From the NCBI GenBank assembly GCA_964541155.1, contig CAZIPC010000001.1:310001-374000 (forward strand): a stretch of 64,000 nt of DNA, read 5' to 3'. A program made the position numbers and the translations under genes. Shown here piece by piece: positions 26,760-35,913 of the stretch; positions within the stretch are counted from its first letter, which is position 1; each line of letters begins with the position of its first letter. This DNA is from UBA4416 sp964541155. Lineage in GTDB: Bacteria > Bacteroidota > Bacteroidia > B-17B0 > Aurantibacillaceae. Under the pieces are notes generated by a model. It did not search any database. It was not told the DNA's origin and was given only the letters and a program-made list of their open reading frames with translations.

Positions 26760-28331
26760 ATGCCAAATTTCGATAATCAAAATAAAACTCGTAAAAAATT
26801 ATATACTCCTTTAACAACAAATGAAGTTGGAAAACTGCAACCTCAAGCTATTGAATTAGAAGAAGCCGTTTTGGGTGCAATGCTTTTAGAAAAAGATGCA
26901 CTAAGCACAGTAATTGATGTTTTATCTGCCGAAAGTTTTTATAAGGAACAAAATGGAATAATATTTAAAGCAATTTATAATTTATTTAATAGATCTGAGC
27001 CTGTAGATATTTTAACGGTTACTCAAGAATTAAAACGAAGTGGAGAATTAGAGTTAGTTGGGGGATCGTTTTACGTATCATCACTTACAAATAGAATAGC
27101 ATCTGCCGCAAATATCGAATACCATGCTAGAATAGTTGCTCAAAAATATTTACAACGCGAATTAATAAGAATTAGTACCGAAACTATTAAATCGGCTTAT
27201 GAAGATAGCACTGATGTATTTGAACTATTAGATGCAACGACACAACATATATTTGAAATATTAGATTCTAATGTTCGAAAACAACATGCTGGAATGACAT
27301 CTTTAATTGCTCAAGCCATAACTGAAATTGAAACGGCAGCTGCACAAACAGATGGATTATTAGGTGTTCCTTCAGGATTTACAGCACTAGATAGAATAAC
27401 AGGAGGTTGGCAAAAGTCAGATTTATTAATTTTAGCTGCAAGGCCCGGTATGGGTAAAACAGCATTTGTTGTTACAATGGCTAAAAATGCAGCCGTTGAA
27501 TTTAATAAACCTGTTGCTATCTTCTCATTAGAGATGTCTTCATTACAATTGGTTAAACGTTTAATTTCTTCAGAAACAGAAATTAATCAAGATAAAATTT
27601 TAAAAGGTAATTTAGATAATCATGAATTTGTTCAACTAAACGAACGGATTAAAAAATTATCTGTGGCTCCTTTGTATATTGATGACACACCCGCTTTATC
27701 AATATTTGAGTTAAGAGCAAAAGCTCGAAGATTAAAAGAACAACAAAATGTTTCATTAATTATTATTGATTATTTACAGTTGATGAGTGGTGGTCCGGAT
27801 AGTAAAGGAAATCGAGAACAAGAAATTTCTCAAATTTCAAGAGGTTTAAAATCTTTAGCTAAAGAATTAGAAATACCTATTATTGCTTTATCTCAATTAA
27901 GTCGTCAGGTAGAAAACAGACCTGGGGGAAGTAAACGACCTCAATTAAGTGACTTACGTGAATCTGGAGCTATTGAACAAGATGCTGATATGGTAATGTT
28001 TATTTATCGTCCTGAATATTATGGTATTGAAGTGGATGAAAATAATCAACCAACAAAAAACAGAGCAGAAATTATTATTGCAAAAAACAGGCATGGATCT
28101 ATTGTAGATGTACCTTTAAAATTTATTGGACAGTTTGCAAAATTTACAGACTTAGATTACAATGAAGGCTCTGATTTTTACTCTAGTAATACTTCAACTG
28201 CTGGTATTGCTCAAAATACTGATTTCTTATCTCAACCAACCACTAAAACAGTTCAATCAACAAAATGGGATGATGATGATACTCCAAGTACTGATATTAT
28301 TAGAAGAAACGATATTGATGAAGTTTTTTAA
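26760..28331 (+). CDS. dnaB: Replicative DNA helicase
   Basis: DnaB is the hexameric 5'-3' helicase that unwinds DNA at the replication fork. At 523 residues it is slightly long because of a poorly conserved tail after about 465. The N-terminal DnaB domain (about 27-130) starts L-Q-P-Q-A-I-E-L-E-E-A-V-L-G-A-M. The RecA-like domain has Walker A R-P-G-M-G-K-T at 228-234, Walker B L-I-I-I-D-Y-L-Q-L, and the DnaB motif LRESGAIEQDADMVMF. No intein is present. The ATG directly precedes a basic 16-residue leader. An AT-only hairpin lies just after the stop region. Confidence 0.97.
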   Translation: MPNFDNQNKTRKKLYTPLTTNEVGKLQPQAIELEEAVLGAMLLEKDALSTVIDVLSAESFYKEQNGIIFKAIYNLFNRSEPVDILTVTQELKRSGELELVGGSFYVSSLTNRIASAANIEYHARIVAQKYLQRELIRISTETIKSAYEDSTDVFELLDATTQHIFEILDSNVRKQHAGMTSLIAQAITEIETAAAQTDGLLGVPSGFTALDRITGGWQKSDLLILAARPGMGKTAFVVTMAKNAAVEFNKPVAIFSLEMSSLQLVKRLISSETEINQDKILKGNLDNHEFVQLNERIKKLSVAPLYIDDTPALSIFELRAKARRLKEQQNVSLIIIDYLQLMSGGPDSKGNREQEISQISRGLKSLAKELEIPIIALSQLSRQVENRPGGSKRPQLSDLRESGAIEQDADMVMFIYRPEYYGIEVDENNQPTKNRAEIIIAKNRHGSIVDVPLKFIGQFAKFTDLDYNEGSDFYSSNTSTAGIAQNTDFLSQPTTKTVQSTKWDDDDTPSTDIIRRNDIDEVF

Positions 28332-28350
28332 TATATCAAAAGATATATTA
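28329..28350 (+). other. AT-rich hairpin at the end of dnaB
   Basis: TAATATATC (28329-28337) pairs with GATATATTA (28342-28350) around AAAA, overlapping the stop codon. There is no T-run after it, so it would be a weak terminator at best or a 3' stability element. Confidence 0.4.
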
Positions 28351-28384
28351 GAATAATAGATTCAATATAATAAAAGTTAAAAAA

Positions 28385-29293
28385 TTATTGATGCTGATAA
28401 CATTTACCGTTTGAATTTTTAGTCAATCTTTTACAACGCTTTCCAGATTTATTTTTTGAAGAACATTGAACAGAATGTGAATGTTTAATTTCTTCATGAG
28501 TATAATTACTATTATTTTCATTTTTGGGATTAATACTCCAATGCCAACAATTTATACAAATACTAGACTCAATTTTGTCTTGATGATTATAAGTTAAAAT
28601 TGGAAAAAAATCAATATTTGTATATTTTTCAACAGTATCAATTGGAACTGCAAGTTCTTGTAAAGGAACATCAGATTCATGATTTGAAATTATGAACCCT
28701 ATACCTTTTATTTCTGGTTGGGTATAATCTAAAATAACTTTATAAAAACAATTAGGCACAGATACTTTATTAGGACCAATAGACAAAAGTGTTTTATCTA
28801 GTATAGGCCCTGTAACAATATAAATTGTATCATTTTCAATTGCCCATGCTCTTACTAACTCCTCGAGTTTTTTCCATATTCCTCTATTAAAACTTGGCGT
28901 TTGAGGACTTATATTACTATAATAAAACGATTCTGTAATAGTTTTTTCAGACCAAGCCATATCTGCCGCTGGCGCCAAATGCCCTCTATCATATCCAGAA
29001 CCTTCATAGTCTTTATCATCAGCCGAAAGGGTTAAAATGATTGGATCAGGTGAAAATTTATTAGTTCTTTCAAATAAATTATGTGTGTGTGCTTTAGTTA
29101 ATTGATACGAAACCCAATTTGCTTGCTTGTGATATTCATTGTATGAAACAGAATATGCCGTATGATGTATAACTTTCTCATTTAAATGTGTTTTTGGAAT
29201 TCCAATTGTTTTATCTAAACTCTGATTTTGTATTTGCGCAAAAATAAATTGATGAACAAAAATAACCAACACATTTAAAAAGAGTTTATTCAT
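28385..29293 (-). CDS. Secreted DNA/RNA non-specific endonuclease (NUC1) with C-terminal Cys/His motif
   Basis: A signal peptide (about 1-19, ending I-F-A-Q) shows export of this 302-residue nuclease. The catalytic D-R-G-H-L-A-P-A is at 102-109 with the general base H105. The Mg-site region is S-N-I-S-P-Q (126-131) with F-N-R-G-I-W (135-140). Such enzymes cut single- and double-stranded DNA and RNA outside the cytoplasm, for nutrient gain or biofilm DNA removal. The C-terminal 30 residues hold C277, C287, C298 and H301 in a C-x9-C-x10-C-x2-H pattern, a likely small zinc-binding appendage. It lies 14 bases after lhgO on the same strand. Confidence 0.9.
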   Translation of the reverse strand: MNKLFLNVLVIFVHQFIFAQIQNQSLDKTIGIPKTHLNEKVIHHTAYSVSYNEYHKQANWVSYQLTKAHTHNLFERTNKFSPDPIILTLSADDKDYEGSGYDRGHLAPAADMAWSEKTITESFYYSNISPQTPSFNRGIWKKLEELVRAWAIENDTIYIVTGPILDKTLLSIGPNKVSVPNCFYKVILDYTQPEIKGIGFIISNHESDVPLQELAVPIDTVEKYTNIDFFPILTYNHQDKIESSICINCWHWSINPKNENNSNYTHEEIKHSHSVQCSSKNKSGKRCKRLTKNSNGKCYQHQ

Positions 29294-29307
29294 ACATAAT
29301 TGAGATA

Positions 29308-30525
29308 CTACAATTTAAAATAAGCTTTTGCCTGCAAGGCAATTTCATTACCATAAGCTAAAGAAGCTGTAGCTGCTGGCGAAGGAGAATTAATAACATG
29401 CATAGAGTTACCAGAAAATTCAATTTTAAAATCATCTAACATCTCTCCTTCTGGCCCTAAAGCCATTGCTCTTATTCCACATCTAGCTGGTTCTATGTCG
29501 TCCATTTGTAAATCTGGAATTAATTTACGTAAACGGTTTAAAAAATAGGCTTTACTAAATGCTCCACGATATTCGTCTAAACCAAAACGCCAATGTTTCC
29601 AAAAAAATTTCCATGTTCCTTTAAATCCAAAAGCCTCAAGAGTATCTTTAAAACTAAACGCTGTTTTACTATATCCCTCTCTATCAAATACAAATACTGC
29701 ATTTGGTCCACACTCTACTCCTCCTTTTATCATTCTTGTAAAATGCACTCCTAAAAATGGGAATTTTGGATTTGGAACAGGATAAATTAAATTTTTAACC
29801 TTATTTCTTCCTTTTTCTGTTAAATCATAGTAATCTCCTCTAAAACCAACAATAGCTGAATCTGTTTTTACATGATCTTTTTTAGTAATCCTATCTGCTT
29901 GTAATCCAGCACATGAAATAATATATCGACCAGTAAACGTACCTTTTTCGGTAATAACATTTGTAAATTCTGATGATTTTGAAAAACCAATGACTTTATG
30001 TTCTGTTAAAACTTTACAACCATTATTTTTTGAATGAATTAATTCAACATATTTTTTTGCAACATCTGTATAATCAATTATTCCAGTGCATGGAACCCAT
30101 ATACCGGCTATACCCTTACAATGAGGTTCAATTTCGCTAATTCTTTTAGAATCTATTATTTCTATCCCTTCTACTCCATTTGCAACACCATTAGCAAACA
30201 CTTTATTCATGTGAGCTAATTCACTCTCATCTGTAGCTACAATAATTTTACCACAAAGATCATGAGGTATATTATGTTCTTTTACAAAGTCCATTAATTC
30301 TCTTCTACCCTCTACACATTTTATAGCTTTATACGAACCCGGTTTATAATATATCCCAGAATGAATAACCCCTGAATTGTGACCAGTTTGATGAGCTGCA
30401 ACTTCTTTTTCTTTTTCTAATACTAAAATAGTTTTAGTTGGATTTTGTGTTTGAAGTTTGTATGCTGTTGCTAATCCAACAATTCCACCTCCAATAATAA
30501 TTATATCGTAATTTGTAGTACTCAT
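29308..30525 (-). CDS. lhgO: L-2-hydroxyglutarate oxidase
   Basis: This FAD enzyme oxidises L-2-hydroxyglutarate to 2-oxoglutarate, a metabolite-repair step, passing electrons to the respiratory chain. At 405 residues it matches the family. The Rossmann loop I-I-G-G-G-I-V-G-L-A-T-A is at 10-21. HQTGHNSGVIHSGIYY at about 44-59 is diagnostic, and the end has R-C-G-I-R-A-M-A-L-G-P-E-G and SPSPAATASLAYG. A W-K-F-F-W-K-H-W amphipathic segment near 312-319 could touch the membrane. A minus-strand TATATTTG element lies 22 bases upstream. Confidence 0.94.
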   Translation of the reverse strand: MSTTNYDIIIIGGGIVGLATAYKLQTQNPTKTILVLEKEKEVAAHQTGHNSGVIHSGIYYKPGSYKAIKCVEGRRELMDFVKEHNIPHDLCGKIIVATDESELAHMNKVFANGVANGVEGIEIIDSKRISEIEPHCKGIAGIWVPCTGIIDYTDVAKKYVELIHSKNNGCKVLTEHKVIGFSKSSEFTNVITEKGTFTGRYIISCAGLQADRITKKDHVKTDSAIVGFRGDYYDLTEKGRNKVKNLIYPVPNPKFPFLGVHFTRMIKGGVECGPNAVFVFDREGYSKTAFSFKDTLEAFGFKGTWKFFWKHWRFGLDEYRGAFSKAYFLNRLRKLIPDLQMDDIEPARCGIRAMALGPEGEMLDDFKIEFSGNSMHVINSPSPAATASLAYGNEIALQAKAYFKL

Positions 30526-30547
30526 TTGTAACTAATTGTAAATTTGT

Positions 30548-30555
30548 CAAATATA
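30548..30555 (-). promoter_or_regulatory. -7 element upstream of lhgO
   Basis: On the minus strand TATATTTG matches TAnnTTTG, 22 bases before the lhgO ATG at 30525. No good -33 TTG is visible. Confidence 0.45.
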
Positions 30556-30603
30556 CAATTTCAGTTTTAAATTGTTTAAATTATAACTATAATACTAATT
30601 AAC

Positions 30604-31215
30604 ATGAAAATTATATGCATAGGTCGTAATTACGCCGAACACGCTAAAGAAATGAACAGTAATTTGCCAACAGAACCTGTTTTTTTTATGAAACCTGATA
30701 CAGCCTTATTAAAAGATGGTGACCCATTTTATTATCCTGATTTCACAAAGGATTTACATCACGAAATAGAAATTGTCATAAAAATAAATAAGGTAGGAAA
30801 ATATATTGAAGAACAGTTTGCACATAAATACTATGATGAAATAGGATTAGGTATTGATTTTACTGCCAGAGATATTCAAACAGAATGTAAAACTAAAGGA
30901 TTACCTTGGGAAAAAGCAAAAGCTTTTGATGCTTCGGCTCCTATTGGAAAATTTATTTCTAAATCTCAATTACAAAATTTATCAGCTATTAATTTTGAAT
31001 TAAAAATAAATGGAATAACCAAACAAATTGGTAACACTAAAGATATGTTATTTAACTTTGATAAAATTATTTCATACGTTTCTAAATTTGTAACACTAAA
31101 AGTTGGAGATTTAATTTATACAGGTACTCCAGAAGGGGTTAGCGCTATTAACATTGGAGATAAAATAGAAGGTTTTCTTGAAAACAAATTATTCTTAGCA
31201 TTTGAAGTAAAATAA
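30604..31215 (+). CDS. Fumarylacetoacetate hydrolase family protein (FAHD1-like)
   Basis: This 203-residue protein is the short single-domain form of the family. Metal ligands are visible as E54 and E56 (H-H-E-I-E) and D85 (G-I-D-F-T-A-R-D). The N-terminus is I-C-I-G-R-N-Y-A-E-H-A and the lid has T-G-T-P-E-G-V. Close relatives hydrolyse acylpyruvates or act on oxaloacetate as decarboxylase or tautomerase; which of these applies is not decided by sequence. It is divergent from lhgO and 50 bases before gap. Confidence 0.9.
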   Translation: MKIICIGRNYAEHAKEMNSNLPTEPVFFMKPDTALLKDGDPFYYPDFTKDLHHEIEIVIKINKVGKYIEEQFAHKYYDEIGLGIDFTARDIQTECKTKGLPWEKAKAFDASAPIGKFISKSQLQNLSAINFELKINGITKQIGNTKDMLFNFDKIISYVSKFVTLKVGDLIYTGTPEGVSAINIGDKIEGFLENKLFLAFEVK

Positions 31216-31265
31216 TTTAAATATTGATTAAAGTTTAATGTAACTTTACTACATATAATTTAATT

Positions 31266-32264
31266 ATGAAAAAGATAAATATTGCTATTAATGGATTTGG
31301 AAGAATCGGAAGAGTATTTTTTAGAATTGCTTTTAACAATCCTAACATTAATATTGTTGCTATAAATGATATTACAGATTCTGCTACATTGGCTCATTTA
31401 TTAAAATATGACTCTGTTCATAGAAAATTAAATGCCGATATAAAACATGACGCTAAGAATTTGTATGTTAATGGTAAAGAAGTAAAAATATTTTCATCAA
31501 AAGACCCAGAACTACTACCCTGGAAAGATTTAAATATTGATATTGTTATAGAATCAACTGGTTTATTTTTAGATAAAGTTTCTGCACAAAAACATTTAAA
31601 TGCAGGAGCAAAAAAAATTATTTTATCAGCTCCAGCAAAAGATGACGATATAAGAACCATTGTTATGGGTGTTAATGATGAATTATTACAAGCAACCGAT
31701 ACAATTGTATCCAACGCATCATGCACAACAAATTGCGCCTCACCTATGTTAAAAGTTTTAAAACAATGGGGTATTGAAGAAGCTTATGTTACAACAGTTC
31801 ACTCATACACAGGAGACCAACGTTTACATGATGCACCACATAAAGATTTACGAAGAGCTCGTGCAGCTGCAATGAGTATTATTCCTACCAGTACTGGTGC
31901 AGCAAAAGCTTTAGGTAAAATTTTTCCAGATTTAGAAAAAAAAATAGGAGGTTGCGGAATGAGAGTTCCTGTGCCTGATGGTTCATTAACAGATATTACC
32001 TGTGTATTAACTCAATACCCAACCGTAGAACAAATTAATTTAGCCTTTAAAAAAGCATCTGAATCAGATTTAAAAAACATCTTAGAGTATACTGAAGACC
32101 CACTTGTATCAACAGATGTTATTGGTAACACACACTCTGTTGTGTTTGACTCTGACTTTACAAGTGTTGTAGGAAATTTAGTTAAAATTATTGGTTGGTA
32201 TGACAATGAATACGGTTATAGTTGCAGACTTGTAGACTTAGCAATTAAAATGTACAACCTTTAA
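31266..32264 (+). CDS. gap: Glyceraldehyde-3-phosphate dehydrogenase, type I
   Basis: It converts glyceraldehyde 3-phosphate, NAD+ and phosphate to 1,3-bisphosphoglycerate in glycolysis. At 332 residues it has the standard length. The NAD loop N-G-F-G-R-I-G-R is at 9-16. N34-D35 after the second strand favours NAD over NADP. The catalytic Cys is C153 in S-N-A-S-C-T-T-N-C, with its partner His in H-S-Y-T-G-D-Q near 180. The C-terminal W-Y-D-N-E-Y-G-Y-S block is intact. It ends at a strong terminator 26 bases on. Confidence 0.96.
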   Translation: MKKINIAINGFGRIGRVFFRIAFNNPNINIVAINDITDSATLAHLLKYDSVHRKLNADIKHDAKNLYVNGKEVKIFSSKDPELLPWKDLNIDIVIESTGLFLDKVSAQKHLNAGAKKIILSAPAKDDDIRTIVMGVNDELLQATDTIVSNASCTTNCASPMLKVLKQWGIEEAYVTTVHSYTGDQRLHDAPHKDLRRARAAAMSIIPTSTGAAKALGKIFPDLEKKIGGCGMRVPVPDGSLTDITCVLTQYPTVEQINLAFKKASESDLKNILEYTEDPLVSTDVIGNTHSVVFDSDFTSVVGNLVKIIGWYDNEYGYSCRLVDLAIKMYNL

Positions 32265-32290
32265 TACAAATTAATTAAAACTACTTTTAA

Positions 32291-32320
32291 AAAAAGTTGT
32301 AGATTAATCTACAACTTTTT
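32291..32320 (+). terminator. Terminator after gap
   Basis: A perfect 30-base palindrome with arms AAAAAGTTGTAGATT and AATCTACAACTTTTT, the second arm ending in the T-run. Confidence 0.9.
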
Positions 32321-32395
32321 TATTTTAACTTTTTTTGTAACATTTTACTTATAAATACATTATAGTTTAACTAAATTAGTTTTTTATAAAAAAAC

Positions 32396-35137
32396 ATGAA
32401 GAGATTTTTACTTTATTTCACTTTATTAAACTCAATCTCTTCGTTCGGTCAGGAACTTGTGGTTTCTGGTAATATTCAAGATACATCTGCTAAAGAGCCA
32501 TTACAAAATGCTATAATTATGGCTGTTAAATTAATGGATTCGACACTTGTAAATTTTACAAGATCAGATAAAACAGGTTTTTTCAAATTAAAATCATTAC
32601 CCATTGACACCTATCAAGTTATCATATCACACCCAAAATTTAGCGATATAGGATATTTTATTTTTGGAAATAAAAAAAACTTAGAATACGATTTTGGGAA
32701 AATTATTTTACAACCAAAAAACATATCATTAGAAGAGGTTACTATTTTTGCTTTTAAAGATCCTATATATTATAAAGGTGATACTTTGATATATACAGCC
32801 GATTCATTTAAAACAAAAGCTAATGCCACTGTAGAAGATTTATTAAAAAAATTACCAGGATTAAAAGTCGATAAAAATGGTAAAATTACCTCGCAAGGAA
32901 AATCAGTAGACAAAGTATTAGTTGATGGTGATGAATTTTTTGGAGGAGATCCTACTGTTGCTACAAGAAATCTAACAGCAAATTCAATTGAATCTATTCA
33001 AGTATATGAAAAGAAAAGTGATGATGTTGCCAACTCAAGTACCGGAGAAGAAACCCAAAAAATATTAAATCTAAAATTAAAAGAAGAGGCAAAAAAAGGA
33101 TACTTTGGAAAAATAAGTGGGGCAAGTGATTTTAAAAAATTTTATGAAGGAGAAGCACTTGGAAATTATTTTAAAAAGAAATTAAAAATTTCTGTTTTTG
33201 GATTAGTAAGCAATACACCAAATTCGAATTTTGCATGGAATGATGTATATAAATATGGACTAAACAATGAGTTTAATCAAGAACAAAATGAAAATGGAGA
33301 TATGTACATGACCTATACTTCAAATCAGCCAATTGGAATTCCTCAAACACTAAAATCTGGGTTTTACTACTCTGATAGAATATCTAAAAACACTAAATTA
33401 AATTTCAACTATTCTTACAACAGAAGTGAAATAAATTCAAAAACCACAAAAAATGCGCAATATTATTTAAGCGATACTTCCTACTCATCTTTAAATACAA
33501 CTGAAGAAATACAAAAAAATGACGCACACGCATTTAATATTGGCATAGAACAAAAAATAGATTCGTTAAGCGATTTATATATTTCATCTAAATTAAAATT
33601 ATTGTCTAAGCAATCAAATAGTTTTGACGGAACTGATTTTGTAAGAAATGATAACATAAAAACTAGAAACACATCAATTAATAATAACACAGCTAATAAT
33701 GGATACGACCTCAATAATACAATAAAATATATTAAACGATTTAAAAAGAAAGACAGGCTATTAACTATTAATTATAGTAATGCGCTATCTGAAACTAATG
33801 CAAATGGTATTTTAAAAACTGATAATTATTTTTATTCAGACACAAGCAATTCATTTAATACAATCAATCAAAAAAAACAAAGCTTTAATAAAAATCAAAG
33901 TCATATTGGAAGTATTTCTTTTATTGAACCAATAACAAAAAAAATAAAACTAGAGTTTTTATATGATTATATGTATTATAACAGTAAACAAAATAAAACC
34001 TCTTTAAATAACATTGGAGGTGAATACAATCAAATAGACTCTACATTAACAAATAATTTTGTAAATACCAAGCAAATCAATCGAGCTGGAATAAAATTTA
34101 TTTATGAAATAAAAAAAATGAGATTTGCTATAGGAACAAGAGTTCGTAACGTATATGTGAAAAACAATAATCTTTTTAATAATCAAAAGAATACTCAAAA
34201 TTTTAATAATATATTACCATTCTCTACCATAAAATATAAATTTTCTGATAGTAAATCCATTAACATTTATTACATCTCTGGTTCAACAAATCCTACAATT
34301 AATCAATTACAGCCAGTAAAAGACAACTCAAACCCTAATTTTATTAATATAGGGAACCCAAATTTATTACCTACATTTTCACATGCAGTAAATTTAAATT
34401 TCAATTCTTGGAAATCTATCAGTGGAAAATACACGTGGTTGGGATTAAATTATAATTTAATTAATAATGATATAGCAAATTCAACGTCTTATGACAGTAT
34501 AGGAAGAACTTTATCAAAAGCCATTAATGTTAATGGTAATTATTCTTTAGGTGGTTACTTTGGTTCAAGCCTACCATTTTTTTCAAAAAAATTAGAAATA
34601 TCTCCAAGTATTGATATGTCTTATTCAGTAAATAAAAATTATATAAATGAAAAAGAAAATACTACAAAAGATTTAAGAAGCTCCGTTAATTTAGCTATAA
34701 ATTTAGATTTAGATAAATTTGTAGCTGGATTAAGTGGCTATTATGCCTATAATTCGTCTGCATCGAGCTTAAATAATACAAGTAATAAACCTTATTCATC
34801 TCAAGGAATTTCAGGAAATATAAGAATTAAATTCCCGAAAAATTTCACTTTAGAGAGTAATGCAGATTATTCAATAAACAGCAAAAGAAGTAATGGCTAT
34901 AACATAAACTATTTAGTTTGGAATGGCTCTTTATCAAAAACATTTTCTAAAAAAGAAAATTTTATACTAGGGTTTTATGCATATGATATTTTAAATCAAA
35001 ATATAAGTATAGATAGAGATATTAGTAGCAACGTTATTACAGATATCAAAACAAATATTATTTCGCGTTACCTTTTATTAAAAGCAACCTTAAAATTAAA
35101 TAGCAATAAAACCAAGGAAGAAGAGGATGAATTTTAA
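32396..35137 (+). CDS. TonB-receptor-like outer-membrane beta-barrel protein
   Basis: This 913-residue protein has a signal peptide ending S-S-F-G-Q. A carboxypeptidase-regulatory-like domain covers about 20-105 (V-S-G-N-I-Q-D-T). A plug domain follows at about 125-215, with DLLKKLPGLKVDKNGKI and VDKVLVDGDEFFGGDP. A long barrel (outer-membrane beta-barrel family type) has many Y/N-rich strands. The plug's G-K-S-V-D-K-V-L-V-D-G-D form is typical of the group lacking a recognised ligand. The tail is acidic (K-E-E-E-D-E-F) rather than ending in an aromatic residue, which is odd for a barrel. The stop overlaps the GLPGLI gene by 11 bases. Confidence 0.88.
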   Translation: MKRFLLYFTLLNSISSFGQELVVSGNIQDTSAKEPLQNAIIMAVKLMDSTLVNFTRSDKTGFFKLKSLPIDTYQVIISHPKFSDIGYFIFGNKKNLEYDFGKIILQPKNISLEEVTIFAFKDPIYYKGDTLIYTADSFKTKANATVEDLLKKLPGLKVDKNGKITSQGKSVDKVLVDGDEFFGGDPTVATRNLTANSIESIQVYEKKSDDVANSSTGEETQKILNLKLKEEAKKGYFGKISGASDFKKFYEGEALGNYFKKKLKISVFGLVSNTPNSNFAWNDVYKYGLNNEFNQEQNENGDMYMTYTSNQPIGIPQTLKSGFYYSDRISKNTKLNFNYSYNRSEINSKTTKNAQYYLSDTSYSSLNTTEEIQKNDAHAFNIGIEQKIDSLSDLYISSKLKLLSKQSNSFDGTDFVRNDNIKTRNTSINNNTANNGYDLNNTIKYIKRFKKKDRLLTINYSNALSETNANGILKTDNYFYSDTSNSFNTINQKKQSFNKNQSHIGSISFIEPITKKIKLEFLYDYMYYNSKQNKTSLNNIGGEYNQIDSTLTNNFVNTKQINRAGIKFIYEIKKMRFAIGTRVRNVYVKNNNLFNNQKNTQNFNNILPFSTIKYKFSDSKSINIYYISGSTNPTINQLQPVKDNSNPNFINIGNPNLLPTFSHAVNLNFNSWKSISGKYTWLGLNYNLINNDIANSTSYDSIGRTLSKAINVNGNYSLGGYFGSSLPFFSKKLEISPSIDMSYSVNKNYINEKENTTKDLRSSVNLAINLDLDKFVAGLSGYYAYNSSASSLNNTSNKPYSSQGISGNIRIKFPKNFTLESNADYSINSKRSNGYNINYLVWNGSLSKTFSKKENFILGFYAYDILNQNISIDRDISSNVITDIKTNIISRYLLLKATLKLNSNKTKEEEDEF

Positions 35138-35855
35138 ATTAATCGTGTCTATAATTATTACTTTATTGTTTTTTAAAGAAACAGTGTTTTCACAAATTAC
35201 ATATGGAAAAATAACTTATGAAAGAAAAACAAATCTTTATAAAAAATTTAAAAACAACGGAGATGTAAAAGAATGGTTAAAAGAAGAGGATAAAAACAAA
35301 ATAGATATATTTGAACTCTACTTTTCTGATTCATTATGTGCTTTTAAACCTCAAGAAAGTGATTTAGTAGAAAGATTAAGTTGGTCTACAACAAAAAACA
35401 CAGTGTATCAAAATTTAAATTTAAAATCCAGGTTAACCGAAAAAAAATTATGGGGAGAACAATTTTTTATTTCTGACTCATTAAGAACTTTTAAATGGAA
35501 AATAACCGATAGCAAAAGAACAATTTGTGGCTATCAATGCCGAAAAGCAATATGGCAAGCAAACGACTCTACTCGTATTTACGCTTGGTACTGTTCAGAA
35601 ATTAATGTTTCTATTGGACCAGAAAGTTTTGTAGGATTACCAGGAGCCATACTAGGGCTAGCAACAGAAGATGGAGGTATTATATATTTTGCAAAATCAA
35701 TCAGTATAACAAAGCCAGAATTAATTAATTTATATCCAAAAAAAATAAAACAAAAAATATATAAAACCACCGAATTAAAAGCTCAATTGCAAAAAGATTT
35801 CGGAAAAGATAAATGGGGAAAAATTATGATTTATAATAATTTCGAAATTTGGTAA
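35127..35855 (+). CDS. GLPGLI family secreted protein
   Basis: This 242-residue protein has a signal peptide ending V-F-S-Q. The family name motif is present as G-L-P-G-A-I-L-G-L at about 170-178. Two Cys in T-I-C-G-Y-Q-C-R and one in W-Y-C-S-E lie just before it. The family is found in Bacteroidota, usually directly next to a TonB-receptor-like barrel, as here, where the ATG lies inside the last codons of the barrel gene. Function is unknown; a periplasmic partner of the barrel is the usual inference. The AGGAAGAAGAGG purine run ahead of the ATG is a possible ribosome site, uncommon in this window. Confidence 0.9.
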   Translation: MNFKLIVSIIITLLFFKETVFSQITYGKITYERKTNLYKKFKNNGDVKEWLKEEDKNKIDIFELYFSDSLCAFKPQESDLVERLSWSTTKNTVYQNLNLKSRLTEKKLWGEQFFISDSLRTFKWKITDSKRTICGYQCRKAIWQANDSTRIYAWYCSEINVSIGPESFVGLPGAILGLATEDGGIIYFAKSISITKPELINLYPKKIKQKIYKTTELKAQLQKDFGKDKWGKIMIYNNFEIW

Positions 35856-35900
35856 AAAAATCAAGCCTAATCATAATACTTGTTTTTACATTTCTTTTTT

Positions 35901-35908
35901 TACATTTG
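35901..35908 (+). promoter_or_regulatory. -7 element 5 bases before a T9SS cargo ATG
   Basis: TACATTTG is followed by CGGTA and ATG at 35914, another leaderless-type arrangement. Confidence 0.5.
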
Positions 35909-35913
35909 CGGTA

